A stretch of 64,000 nt of DNA from Myxococcales bacterium (GTDB taxonomy: Bacteria > Myxococcota_A > UBA796 > GCA-2862545): positions 1 through 64,000 of the forward strand of contig JAHQVJ010000179.1 of assembly GCA_019634415.1 (NCBI GenBank), read 5' to 3'. Made by a program: the position numbers and the translations under genes. Below are positions 41,166 through 49,732 of the stretch, piece after piece (the first letter of the stretch is position 1; each line of letters starts with the position of its first letter). The notes beneath the pieces are model-generated. The model saw nothing but the letters and a program-made list of their open reading frames with translations. It made no database searches and was not told where the DNA came from.

Positions 41166-41882
41166 ATGGCCGAGTACAACTACGACAGCTTCTCTTCCGA
41201 CGACTACGACTTCGACGCCTCGAAGGGACCTCGGATCGGAGACAGGGCGCCAGACTTCGAGCTGACGACGGCGAGCGGCGAGCGGCGTAGGCTGCTGGAC
41301 TTCGACGCGGAGCTGCTGGTGGTGGAGCTGGGGAGCATCACCTGCCCCCTGTTCCAGACGCGACGGCCGCAGATGAGCGCGCTCGATGCGTTCGACGACC
41401 GCGTGCAGAGCGTGATCCTCTACGTGCGGGAGGCCCACCCGGGCGAAGACATCCCTCGTCACGGCACGCTCGAGGACAAGTCGGCCTGTGCTCGCCGTCT
41501 GACGGAAGAAGACGGAGAGACGCGCCTGATCCTGGTGGACGACATCGAGGGGTCGGCTCACCAGGCGTACGGCGGGATGCCCAATGCGGTGTACGTCGTC
41601 AATCGACAAGGCTGTGTGGTCTTCAAGGCAGACTGGAACAACCCGTCGGCCACACAGGCGGCGGTACGGTCACTCCTGGACGGCCGACCGGCACGGGCGA
41701 AGAGCTACTTCCGCCCGGCCTCCCCAGCAGTCTCCATCCACACCTTGAGGCGAGCCGGGAGGGGCTCGGCGCTGGACTTCTTCCGGAGCCTCCCGGTGCT
41801 CATCTGGAACAACCTGGTGAAGCGAAACCTCCGCACGCTCTTCGGTCGTCCTCCCGTGGCCGCGCTCGACACGACCTGCTGA
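41166..41882 (+). CDS. Iodothyronine-deiodinase-like thioredoxin-fold protein (Cys form)
   Basis: This 238-residue protein has a thioredoxin fold. RIGDRAPDFELTTASG leads to VVELGSITCPLFQTRRPQM, where vertebrate deiodinases have GSxTUPPF with selenocysteine; here Cys60 is coded by TGC. LYVREAHPGED corresponds to the deiodinase YIxEAHPxDGW motif, and AYGGMPNAVYVVNRQGCVVF plus WNNPSATQAAVRSLL match the C-terminal part. A 45-residue basic tail is extra. Bacterial relatives are likely thiol peroxidases or reductases. CAGGAG precedes the ATG. It is co-directional with the MarR gene. Confidence 0.83.
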   Translation: MAEYNYDSFSSDDYDFDASKGPRIGDRAPDFELTTASGERRRLLDFDAELLVVELGSITCPLFQTRRPQMSALDAFDDRVQSVILYVREAHPGEDIPRHGTLEDKSACARRLTEEDGETRLILVDDIEGSAHQAYGGMPNAVYVVNRQGCVVFKADWNNPSATQAAVRSLLDGRPARAKSYFRPASPAVSIHTLRRAGRGSALDFFRSLPVLIWNNLVKRNLRTLFGRPPVAALDTTC

Positions 41883-41918
41883 GAGTCGCTGCCCCGATGG
41901 CTTCGAGCAGGGCCTGCC

Positions 41919-42023
41919 TCAGGCTTGCCCGACCACGAGTCGCTGCAACCCACACAGATCCTCGACCACACAGTCTGCACCAGCGTCCAGGACCGTCCGC
42001 CGGAAGGGCCCGGTCCAGGTAGG
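41919..42023 (-). pseudogene. HAD-hydrolase C-terminal fragment
   Basis: About 34 codons before a TGA at 41919 read TWTGPFRRTVLDAGADCVVE then DLCGLQRLVVG, like the end of a phosphoglycolate-phosphatase-type HAD hydrolase (AGAD.VV..L..L). Nothing upstream continues the protein; the frame runs into unrelated sequence and then the ABC-F gene. The rest of 41883-42050 shows nothing further. Confidence 0.4.
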
Positions 42024-42050
42024 TCTCCGAGTACTGGCTCGGCGCCGCAG

Positions 42051-43649
42051 CTACGAAGCCTTCGAGTAGTGCTTGTCGTGCCAGTCCAGGTACTCGTCCA
42101 GCGTGCCCTCGTACGAGATCAGCTCACCCACCTTCGGGTAGGTCCAGATCCTCGTCGCGACGCTCGCCAGGTCGCGGTCGTGGGTCACGTAGAACACCGT
42201 GCCCTCGTAGGCCTCGATGGCATCGCGCAGGGCGGAGCAGGCTTCCAGGTCCAGGTGGTCCGTGGGCTCGTCGAGCACGAGCACGTTGAACTCCATCAGG
42301 ATCAGGTAGCACATGACCAAGCGCGCAGCCTCGCCGCCCGACAGCGTCGCCGTGGGCTTCTCGCCATCCTGGTTGGAGAACAGCATGCGGCCCAGGATCG
42401 CCCGCACCTGCTGCTCCCCCACCTCGGGACGCTGGGCGAAGAGCCAGCTGTAGACGGTCATGCCGGGCTCGATCATGGAGCGGTGGTCGTGGCCCATGGT
42501 GCCGATGCGGGTGTTGTGCCCCCAGTGCACCTTGCCCTGGTCGGCGTTCGCCTGGTCCAGCAGCGCGTTGATCAGCGTGGTCTTGCCCACGCCGTTGCGC
42601 CCCAGGACGGCCACCTTGTCGCCGCGAGAGATCTCGGCGTGGAAGGCGTCGAAGATCTGGTGACGCCCGTAGCTGTGGGCCAGGCCCTCCACCCGCAGCA
42701 CGTCGCGGCCCGAGGGCGGCTCCGCGGGAAAACGGATGTAGGGGCGCGCGATGTTGGAGCGCTTGATCTCCTCGGGACGCAGCTTCTCGATCTGCTTGGC
42801 CCGCGAGCGGGTCTGGCTGGCGCGCGTGCCGGCGCCGAAGCGAGCGATGAAGTCCTGCAGCTGGGAGATCTTCTTCTCCCGCGCCGCGTTCTCCTTGTCG
42901 ACGCGGCTGCGCACCTGGGCCTTCTGACGGACCATCTCGTCGTAGTTGCCGGGGTACGTGATGATGGTCTCGTAGTCGATGTCGGCGATGTGGTCGCAGA
43001 CCGCATTCAGGAAGCGACGGTCGTGGCTGATGACGACCAACACCCCGCCGAAGTCCACGAGGAACTCCTCGAGCCAGATGATGGAGTCCATGTCGAGCCC
43101 GTTGGTGGGCTCGTCGAGCAGCAGCGCCTCGGGGTCGCCGAAGAGCGACTGCGCGAGCAGCACCCGCACCTTCATGCCGCCCTGCAGCTCCCCCATCGGG
43201 CGATCGTGCAGGGCCGGATCGAGCCCCAGCCCCACCAGGAGCGTGGCGGCCTCGGCCTCGGCCTCGTAGCCGTCCTCCTCCGCCACCACTCCCTCGAGCT
43301 CACCGAGCATCACGCCCTCGTCCTCGGTGAGGTCGTCGCCCTTGGCGTACAGCCGCTCCCGCTGCTCCATGGCCTCCCACAGGCGTGGGTTGCCCATGAT
43401 GACCGTGTCGAGCACCCGGTGCTCGTCGAAGGCGGTCTGCTCCTGGCGCAGCCAGCCGGTGCGCTGGGGCAGCGAGATGGTGCCCGAGTCGGTGTCTTCC
43501 TGCCCGAGCAGGATCTTCATGAACGTGGACTTGCCCGAGCCGTTCGGCCCGGTGAGCCCGTAGTTGTTCCCTCTGGAGAACGCGACGTTCACTTCCCTGA
43601 ACAGGGTGCGTCCCCCGTAGCCCTTCGTGACGTCGCTCACCGTGATCAT
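42051..43649 (-). CDS. ABC-F family ATPase (YbiT-like)
   Basis: This 532-residue protein has two ABC ATPase cassettes and no membrane part. Cassette 1: LTGPNGSGKSTFMKILLG, GELQGGMKVRVLLAQSLFG, LLLDEPTNGLD. A charged linker follows. Cassette 2: VLGRNGVGKTTLINALL, TLSGGEAARLVMCYLI, VLDEPTDHLD. These are the marks of ABC-F proteins, which act on the ribosome (translation or antibiotic protection) rather than transport. The overall pattern is closest to YbiT. GGAGG lies 5 bases before the ATG. Confidence 0.95.
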   Translation of the reverse strand: MITVSDVTKGYGGRTLFREVNVAFSRGNNYGLTGPNGSGKSTFMKILLGQEDTDSGTISLPQRTGWLRQEQTAFDEHRVLDTVIMGNPRLWEAMEQRERLYAKGDDLTEDEGVMLGELEGVVAEEDGYEAEAEAATLLVGLGLDPALHDRPMGELQGGMKVRVLLAQSLFGDPEALLLDEPTNGLDMDSIIWLEEFLVDFGGVLVVISHDRRFLNAVCDHIADIDYETIITYPGNYDEMVRQKAQVRSRVDKENAAREKKISQLQDFIARFGAGTRASQTRSRAKQIEKLRPEEIKRSNIARPYIRFPAEPPSGRDVLRVEGLAHSYGRHQIFDAFHAEISRGDKVAVLGRNGVGKTTLINALLDQANADQGKVHWGHNTRIGTMGHDHRSMIEPGMTVYSWLFAQRPEVGEQQVRAILGRMLFSNQDGEKPTATLSGGEAARLVMCYLILMEFNVLVLDEPTDHLDLEACSALRDAIEAYEGTVFYVTHDRDLASVATRIWTYPKVGELISYEGTLDEYLDWHDKHYSKAS

Positions 43650-43724
43650 TGCGACCTCCGACCGGGCGGTAATCGGGCCGTGGCCGACAGACAAGGACCG
43701 ATCACGATGCGCTGCAGGGGCGCG

Positions 43725-44666
43725 CTACAGGGGGGCACACAGGTGCAACACGGACCGCGGCACCTCGAGATCGAGGATGGATCTCTCCCAGTCGACCTGA
43801 ATGAGCAGCTGCCCCCATCGACCCAGCTCGCCAGCAGGTGTCAGCTCGCGGCATCCCTTTCCTCGCGTCGCCGCGTGGACCTGAGCCCAGATCGCGGCGT
43901 AGCCAGCTCCGTTGGCGCCACGGAGATCCCGGTCGCAGCCGCGTAGGAGATCTCCAGCTGCACAGCGGACATGGCGCTTCCCCCACTGCACGGCATGGGC
44001 AGACTCGTGGACGATGAGCCCGATGTCGTCGAGGGGGTGCGTTCGGTCGAAGGTCCAGTCGAAGTCGAGATCGACCTCCCTCGGAACCTCCAACGTTCGG
44101 GTCCACCACTGAACTGCAGACGCCGACTGCGCCGGAGCCTCTGGAGCCTGGAACACCAGACGCTTGAAGCGGACCACGGCGTGGTCGTAGAAGACCTGCG
44201 ACATCGAGGCGTCGGAAGGCAACCCCACCCCGACCGCGAAGTCGGCGAAGTGATCCTGCCAGTAGTCGCTCACGAACGGGACTTCGAGATCGACGAAGGT
44301 ATGGAGAGTGCCGAGGTCCGATCCCAGCAACCAGTACGCCGACCGAACGATCGCACCGAGCCCCGTGAACGCGCGCACCCCCAGGCGCTCCTCCTCCAGC
44401 TGAACGGCAAGATCGGGCGCATCCCCGATCTCGGCCACCAACGCCACCGGATCTCCGCCGAAGTCACGCACGATGCGCTCCCCGCAGCCCGGCGGCACAG
44501 CCAGCTCGTTGAAGCCACCGTCCTCCGCTGGCAGGAGCGCCTCGAAGGGCAGTAGCTCGACGGGATCCAGACCGCACGCGGCCCGCGTGGTCTCCCAGCG
44601 CAGGGCCGGCTCTGGGCTGCACGCCAGCCCTCCCATGCCCACCCACAGCCAACTTGCCCGCCCCAT
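43725..44666 (-). CDS. Putative metallopeptidase-like lipoprotein
   Basis: This 313-residue protein starts MGRASWLWVGMGGLAC, a possible lipoprotein signal. Residues about 225-235 read IGLIVHESAHAVQWGKRH, an HExxH zinc motif preceded by hydrophobic residues, as in gluzincins. A third ligand is not certain (D/E residues follow near LRGCDRD). Several Cys suggest an oxidising compartment. No family is recognised. It is divergent from the LRR gene with a 51-base gap. Confidence 0.65.
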   Translation of the reverse strand: MGRASWLWVGMGGLACSPEPALRWETTRAACGLDPVELLPFEALLPAEDGGFNELAVPPGCGERIVRDFGGDPVALVAEIGDAPDLAVQLEEERLGVRAFTGLGAIVRSAYWLLGSDLGTLHTFVDLEVPFVSDYWQDHFADFAVGVGLPSDASMSQVFYDHAVVRFKRLVFQAPEAPAQSASAVQWWTRTLEVPREVDLDFDWTFDRTHPLDDIGLIVHESAHAVQWGKRHVRCAAGDLLRGCDRDLRGANGAGYAAIWAQVHAATRGKGCRELTPAGELGRWGQLLIQVDWERSILDLEVPRSVLHLCAPL

Positions 44667-44717
44667 CGAACCCACCTTAGCCGACAGCCACCCCGCCGAG
44701 CAGGATAGCGACCGGGC

Positions 44718-46115
44718 ATGCCCTCCGCGGACCAGCTCCTCCTCGAGGCCATCTGCACCCATCCCCACGACGACGACGCTCGGCTCGTCTACGCGGATTG
44801 GTGTACCGCCCACGATCCCGCACGCTCCGATCTGATCCGCGTGCAGGTGGAGCGCGCCCGCCTCCCCTCCTGGGATCTGCGTCAGCCACGCCTGAAGCAC
44901 CTCGAGGATCGGCTCCTGCGCGCCGGCGACTCGGCCTGGCGCGCGCAGCTCCCAGATCTCCCCGGGTGCGAGTGGGGCCCGATGTCGCGGGGGTTCGTCG
45001 CCTCGGTGCGCGTCCGCTCCTTCACGGATCTCGTCGCCCAGCAGCACATCCTCGCTCACATGCCAGGGCTGCAGTGTGTGCTGGTGCCCTGGCCCTCCGA
45101 TCCGACTGCGGTGAACGCGCTCGCGCCCTTGGCCGCGCTGGACCGCCTCGTCCTGCTCAACGCCACCCGGCCCCTGGATCCCGCCGCCCTCGTCGACGCT
45201 CCCTGGTGGAGCGGGGTGCGCCACCTCGCCGTCATGGGGCTCCACGAGCCCCCCTTGGCCTTGGGCCCCTTGCTGGCCTCCGGCCGGCTGCAGCAGCTGC
45301 GCTCGCTGCACCTCGACGGCGACGCCGTGGACCCTGCACACGTGCACCAAGGCTTCGCGCCCGGCCTGCTCGAACACCTCGGCGAGCTCCGACTCACGGA
45401 CTTCGGCGGCCTCCACCGCACCCGAGAGCTGTCCCGCGACACGGTGCAGGTCCTGTCGAGCTGGCCAGGCCTCGCCCAGGTCCACACGCTGTCGCTGGAC
45501 GGATCCCAGCTCGCCGAGGTCTCCCTGGAGCGCCTCCTCGTCTCTCCACACGTGTGCGGCCTGCGGCGGCTGCACCTCGCCGAGCTGCCGTCGTCGATCA
45601 CCGTGCCCTGGCGACGGGCCCACAGCAGCCTGACGCTGCACGCCCTCGATCTGGGGAATCGGGAGTTCCAGCGTGGAGAGGACTGGCACGCGCCCTGCCT
45701 GACACAGCTCAAGGAGCTGGCGCTGTCCGTCTGCGACTGGCCCGATCCCGAGCATCTCCGTGCGCTGCTGGACGCGCCCCTCTTGGAGACGCTGCAGGTC
45801 CTGCAGCTCCCCCACGCCCACGCTGGCGAGGCGGAGCAGCTGGACGTGCTGGGCGAGGCCGATCTCCCAGCGCTACATACCCTCGACATCAGCGAGACGC
45901 TGGGTGTGTCGGACGACGAGGTCGCGGGCTACCTGCGCTCCCCCGCCGTCGCAGGGCTACAGTCCGTCGTCGTTCAGAACGCCGGCGAGGCCACGATCGA
46001 GGCCCTCGCCACCAGCCCGTACCTGGCGCAGCTCGAGCACATCGACGTGGGCCTCGACCGAGCTGCGTTGAAGGCCTTCTGGGCCCGGCGCCGATCGGAG
46101 TTCGTCGAAGGGTGA
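44718..46115 (+). CDS. TIGR02996-domain leucine-rich-repeat protein
   Basis: This 465-residue protein begins with the TIGR02996 signature (DDDARLVYADWCTAHDPARS then DLIRVQ), found at the head of long repeat proteins in Myxococcota and Planctomycetes. The rest is a solenoid of about ten irregular leucine-rich repeats (LQQLRSLHLDGDAVDP, VHTLSLDGSQLAEVSLERLL, LPALHTLDISETLGVSDDEV). There is no signal. It is likely a protein-binding scaffold of unknown partner. Confidence 0.88.
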   Translation: MPSADQLLLEAICTHPHDDDARLVYADWCTAHDPARSDLIRVQVERARLPSWDLRQPRLKHLEDRLLRAGDSAWRAQLPDLPGCEWGPMSRGFVASVRVRSFTDLVAQQHILAHMPGLQCVLVPWPSDPTAVNALAPLAALDRLVLLNATRPLDPAALVDAPWWSGVRHLAVMGLHEPPLALGPLLASGRLQQLRSLHLDGDAVDPAHVHQGFAPGLLEHLGELRLTDFGGLHRTRELSRDTVQVLSSWPGLAQVHTLSLDGSQLAEVSLERLLVSPHVCGLRRLHLAELPSSITVPWRRAHSSLTLHALDLGNREFQRGEDWHAPCLTQLKELALSVCDWPDPEHLRALLDAPLLETLQVLQLPHAHAGEAEQLDVLGEADLPALHTLDISETLGVSDDEVAGYLRSPAVAGLQSVVVQNAGEATIEALATSPYLAQLEHIDVGLDRAALKAFWARRRSEFVEG

Positions 46116-46122
46116 CCGACCG

Positions 46123-46506
46123 TCACGCCTCGGCGTCGGCCTTCTCTTCCTCGTTCTTCGCGATCTCGGCGCGGATCTCGTCCATGTCGAGGGACTTCAC
46201 CTGGGTGAGCAGGTCCTCCAACGCGGCCGGCGGCAGGGCCCCCGCCTGACGGAACACCATGATGTTGTCGCGGAACACCATGAGCGTGGGGATGGACTGG
46301 ATCTCCAGCGAGCGCGCCAGCGGCTGCTCCGCCTGGGTGTCGATCTTGCCGAAGTACACGTCGCTGTGCCGCTCGGAAGCCTCCTCGAAGGTGGGGGCGA
46401 AGCGCTTGCAGGGACCGCACCAGTCCGCCCAGAAGTCCAGGATGACGATGGAGTTGTCGCGGACCGACGCCTCGATGTTGGCGGCGGTGATGGTGTGCGT
46501 GGCCAT
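46123..46506 (-). CDS. Thioredoxin
   Basis: This 127-residue protein has the thioredoxin core with the active site ILDFWADWCGPCKRFAPTFE, IDTQAEQPLARSLEIQSIPT (cis-Pro) and TLMVFRDNIMVFRQAG. It reduces protein disulfides in the cytoplasm. The C-terminal 20 residues are charged and extra. It is divergent from the nitroreductase-like gene with a 99-base gap. It could supply thiols to the deiodinase-like proteins nearby, which is inference. Confidence 0.94.
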   Translation of the reverse strand: MATHTITAANIEASVRDNSIVILDFWADWCGPCKRFAPTFEEASERHSDVYFGKIDTQAEQPLARSLEIQSIPTLMVFRDNIMVFRQAGALPPAALEDLLTQVKSLDMDEIRAEIAKNEEEKADAEA

Positions 46507-46605
46507 GTGGGCCTCCGTGGTTGCTTGCCTCGTATCGTTGTAGGCGCATCCCGTTACGGGGCAACCCCCACCAGCGCTGTGCCACCACCCTTCAGGACCT
46601 CCGCC

Positions 46606-47295
46606 ATGCCGCCTGTCATCCGAAACGGCCATCCCTACGTTCCCTACCAGCCGGACCGCCTTCAGCTCGACGAGAGCCGGCTGCAGGGCACGGCCCTCCT
46701 CGAGCACCTCGACGCCCGCCGCTCGGTACGAGACTTCGTGGCCGACCCGGTGCCACGCGAGCTGGTGGAGACCGCCATCCGGGCCGCTTCCACCGCGCCG
46801 AGTGGCGCCCACATGCAGCCCTGGACCTTCGTCGCCATCTCGGATCCGACCATCAAGGCGAAGATCCGCGTGGCCGCCGAGGAGGAGGAGCGCCGCTCCT
46901 ACGAGGGGCGCATGTCCGACGAGTGGATCGAGGCGCTGGCGCCCCTGGGCACGGACTGGCAGAAGCCCTACCTCGAGGTGGTGCCGTGGATCGTGGTGCT
47001 GTTCGCCCAGCGCTGGGGCACGAACCCCGACGGCAGCCGCCGCAAGCACTACTACGTGCAGGAGAGCTGCGGGATCGCCGCCGGCCTGTTCGTGGCCGCG
47101 CTGCACCGCATGGGCCTGTGCACCCTGACCCACACCCCCTCACCCATGGGCTTCCTGGCCGACATCCTGCAGCGACCCGACAACGAGAAGGCCATGATCC
47201 TGTTCCCCGTGGGCTACGCGGCCCCGGATGCCCTGGTGCCCGATCTGGCCCGCAAGGAGCTGTCCGAGGTCAGCGTCTGGTTCGAGGGCAGCTGA
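46606..47295 (+). CDS. Iodotyrosine-deiodinase-like nitroreductase-family flavoprotein
   Basis: This 229-residue FMN protein follows the iodotyrosine deiodinase (IYD) branch of nitroreductases: RRSVRDFVADPVPRELVETA, AASTAPSGAHMQPWTFVAIS, then a lid with EEEERRSYEGRMSDEW and DWQKPYLEVVPWIVVLF, and MILFPVGYAAPDALVPDL. The Glu, Tyr and Lys used by IYD to bind the tyrosine zwitterion appear in the lid at the expected places. IYD uses FMN for reductive dehalogenation of iodotyrosine. The real substrate here may be another halophenol. It precedes the sigma-54 promoter of the next operon. Confidence 0.88.
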   Translation: MPPVIRNGHPYVPYQPDRLQLDESRLQGTALLEHLDARRSVRDFVADPVPRELVETAIRAASTAPSGAHMQPWTFVAISDPTIKAKIRVAAEEEERRSYEGRMSDEWIEALAPLGTDWQKPYLEVVPWIVVLFAQRWGTNPDGSRRKHYYVQESCGIAAGLFVAALHRMGLCTLTHTPSPMGFLADILQRPDNEKAMILFPVGYAAPDALVPDLARKELSEVSVWFEGS

Positions 47296-47303
47296 TCCGA
47301 TCC

Positions 47304-47339
47304 GGTGCACCCGCTGCACCAACATCGCGCAGCCTGCGC
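47304..47339. promoter_or_regulatory. Candidate activator (enhancer) sites
   Basis: GGTGCA-CCCGC-TGCACC (47304-47320) is a perfect 6-base inverted repeat, followed by a second palindrome GCGCAG-C-CTGCGC (47327-47339). They lie 30-70 bases upstream of the sigma-54 promoter, the usual region for upstream activator binding. The Fis-type helix-turn-helix of the activator at 48218 is the natural candidate binder. Confidence 0.45.
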
Positions 47340-47371
47340 TTCCGTCCACGCTCCCCCCTCCGCAATGCGCC

Positions 47372-47387
47372 TGGCACGGCCCTTGCG
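47372..47387 (+). promoter_or_regulatory. Sigma-54 (-24/-12) promoter
   Basis: TGGCACGGCCCTTGCG matches the sigma-54 consensus TGGCAC-N5-TTGC, with the GG and GC doublets 12 bases apart. Start of transcription would fall near 47398, 23 bases before the MBL start at 47421, which has CGGAGGA between. The second gene of the transcript is itself a sigma-54 activator. Confidence 0.8.
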
Positions 47388-47420
47388 ATGGCTGAAGCGA
47401 CCAACGACGACGGAGGACCC

Positions 47421-48221
47421 ATGCAGGTCCGGTTCTGGGGAGTACGAGGAAGCATCGCGGTGAGCGGAGGCGCCTTCGCCGCCACGGGGGGCAACACCAC
47501 CTGCCTCGAGATCGCACACGAGGGCCACCGGGTGATCCTGGACGGGGGCACGGGGCTGCAGCGCATGGGCGCGGACTGCATCGCCACCGACGGCCCGCAG
47601 CTCGACGCCACGCTGCTCTTCAGCCATGTGCACTGGGACCACATCCAGGGAGTGCCCTTCTTCGGGCCGGCCTTCCACCCTGGGTCCACCCTGCGGCTCG
47701 GCGGCGCACCGGGCCTCGCCGATGCCCTGCAGGAGCAGATGCGCGCCCCCATGTTCCCCGTGGGCCTGGACGCTCTGCAGGCCCAGCTGTCCTTCGTGGA
47801 CGTCGAGGTGAGCGAGCCCCTGATCGTGGGTCCGTTCACGATCCACGCCGAGACGATGTCGCATCCCAACGGGGTACTGGTGTACCGCGTGGAGGCCGGT
47901 GGCCACAGTGTGGTGTTCGCCACCGACGTGGAGCACGGCGAGCAGCTCGATCCGCGCCTGCTGGACTTCGCCGAGGGAGCCGATCTGCTCGTCCACGACG
48001 CGCAGTACACCGACGACGAGTACGACGCGCACCGCGGCTGGGGGCACTCCACCTGGCAGCAGGCCGTGGACGTGGCTCACCTCGCCGGCGTGGGTCAGCT
48101 CGCCCTGTGCCACCACGATCCCGGCCGCACCGACGCGCAGGTCGCCGCCATCGAGGCGCTGGCCAACCAGCAACATCGAGGCACCTTCGCCGCCAGGGAG
48201 GGCGGTCGGGTCGCCCTGTGA
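47421..48221 (+). CDS. Metallo-beta-lactamase-fold hydrolase (first of two paralogs)
   Basis: This 266-residue protein begins MQVRFWGVRGSIAVSGG and has GGNTTCLEI, ILDGGTGLQRMG, the zinc motif SHVHWDHIQG (HxHxDH), a late His in ETMSHPNG, ATDVEHGEQLD and an LVHDAQYTDDEYDAHRGWGH stretch. This is the RFWGVRGS branch of the MBL fold, related to cyclic-nucleotide phosphodiesterase- and tRNase Z-like enzymes; the substrate is not known. It is the first gene behind the sigma-54 promoter, overlaps the activator start (GTGA) and resembles 51294-52139. Confidence 0.9.
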   Translation: MQVRFWGVRGSIAVSGGAFAATGGNTTCLEIAHEGHRVILDGGTGLQRMGADCIATDGPQLDATLLFSHVHWDHIQGVPFFGPAFHPGSTLRLGGAPGLADALQEQMRAPMFPVGLDALQAQLSFVDVEVSEPLIVGPFTIHAETMSHPNGVLVYRVEAGGHSVVFATDVEHGEQLDPRLLDFAEGADLLVHDAQYTDDEYDAHRGWGHSTWQQAVDVAHLAGVGQLALCHHDPGRTDAQVAAIEALANQQHRGTFAAREGGRVAL

Positions 48222-49732
48222 ATGCGTGGGCCCGGGCGCTACGTGGGCAGATGGGCACAGGATGGCTCGACGAGGTCCAGCCGCTACTGGCGGACCGCCA
48301 GGTGAACCTCGACGTGGTGCTCCCCGCCATCGTCGACGAGATCGCGCGACGCTTCGACGCCGAGCGCGCCACGTTCTTCCTGGTGGATCGGGCCAACCGG
48401 CAGCTCGTGAGCAAGGCGGCCCACCTGCCGGAGATCGCCGAGATCCGCCTGCAGCTGGGCGAGGGCATCGCCGGCTGGGCCGCGGAGCACGGTCGCGCGG
48501 TGCGACTCCCCACGAGCGGTACAGACGCCCGCTTCAGCGGCACCGTGGACGCGCTGACGGGCTACCGCACCCGATCCATGCTGTGCGTTCCCGTGCGAGG
48601 CACTGCGCCTCCAGCAGACGTGGTGGGCGTGCTGCAGGTGCTGAACAAGCGCTCCGGCCAGCAACCCGCGGACTTCAGCGACGACGAGCTCAGCCACCTC
48701 GGCACCTTCGCCGAGGAGTTCGCCCAGCTGCTCGATCACACCTCCCTGCGCTCACAGCTTCGGCCCGGTCACGACAAGCCGCTGGCCTTCCGCTTCAACT
48801 TCATCGTGGGCAACAGCGGCGCCATGCGCGAGGTCTACGACCGCGTGGACCGCGCGGCGAAGACCGAAGCCACCGTGCTGCTGCGCGGCGAGACGGGCAC
48901 CGGCAAGACGCTGGTGGCCCGCGCCATCCACTTCAACTCCCCACGCAGTGACGGCCCCATGGTGAAGGTGGACTGCGCAGCGCTGCCCGCCACCTTGATC
49001 GACAACGAGCTGTTCGGCCACGAGCGAGGCGCCTACACCGGCGCCGATCAGGCACGCGACGGCAAGGTGGCGGCGGCCGAGGGCGGCACGCTGTTCCTCG
49101 ACGAGATCGGGGAGCTGCCCCTCGAGGTGCAGGGCAAGCTGCTCCGCTTGCTGCAGGATCGCACCTACCTGCGCGTGGGCAGCACCACCGTGCGCACCGC
49201 GTCGGTGCGGTTCGTGTGCGCCACCCACCGCGACCTCGAGCAGGCCGTGCAGCAGGGCGTCTTCCGCGAGGACCTGTACTACCGGCTGCGGGTGGTGGAG
49301 ATCGACATTCCCCCCCTACGAGAGCGCGGTCACGTCGATCTGGACCAGCTCGTCGACCACTTCCACTTCGAGCTCACCCGCCGCCACGGCCGCCCCGAGC
49401 TGCAGCTCTCGGCAGCGGCCCGCACGGCCCTGCACGCCTGGTCGTGGCCAGGCAACGTGCGGGAGCTGGAGCACTGCCTCGAGTCCGCTGTGGTGCTCGC
49501 TCGCGGCGACCGGATCGAGCCCGAGGATCTGCCCCGTCGCCGCGCCCCGGGCGCACCGCAGGCCACGGGCGCCGATGCCTTCGTGACGGCGGTGGCCCCC
49601 CTGCAGCAGGTGGAGCGCGACTACTGCCGGCACGTGCTCGCCCTGTGCGACGGCAACAAGAGCCAGGCCGCCCAGGTGCTCGGCATCGGACGGAATACGC
49701 TCGCCCGGAAGCTCGGGAGCGATCCATCGTGA
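48218..49732 (+). CDS. GAF-domain sigma-54-dependent activator
   Basis: This 504-residue protein has an N-terminal GAF sensor (about 25-175), then an AAA+ domain with Walker A GETGTGKT (224-231), the sigma-54 contact loop as GAYTGA (usual GAFTGA), Walker B LFLDEIGELP and the R-finger region FREDLYYRLRV. It ends in a Fis-type helix-turn-helix (CDGNKSQAAQVLGIGRNTLA). It opens sigma-54 promoters in response to a small signal bound by GAF. The GTG start at 48218 overlaps the MBL stop. It probably activates its own operon from 47372. Confidence 0.93.
   Translation: MNAWARALRGQMGTGWLDEVQPLLADRQVNLDVVLPAIVDEIARRFDAERATFFLVDRANRQLVSKAAHLPEIAEIRLQLGEGIAGWAAEHGRAVRLPTSGTDARFSGTVDALTGYRTRSMLCVPVRGTAPPADVVGVLQVLNKRSGQQPADFSDDELSHLGTFAEEFAQLLDHTSLRSQLRPGHDKPLAFRFNFIVGNSGAMREVYDRVDRAAKTEATVLLRGETGTGKTLVARAIHFNSPRSDGPMVKVDCAALPATLIDNELFGHERGAYTGADQARDGKVAAAEGGTLFLDEIGELPLEVQGKLLRLLQDRTYLRVGSTTVRTASVRFVCATHRDLEQAVQQGVFREDLYYRLRVVEIDIPPLRERGHVDLDQLVDHFHFELTRRHGRPELQLSAAARTALHAWSWPGNVRELEHCLESAVVLARGDRIEPEDLPRRRAPGAPQATGADAFVTAVAPLQQVERDYCRHVLALCDGNKSQAAQVLGIGRNTLARKLGSDPS

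Noticed and set aside
41340..41352. Selenocysteine codon in the deiodinase-like gene
   Set aside because: The aligned codon is TGC, and no selenocysteine insertion hairpin is needed.
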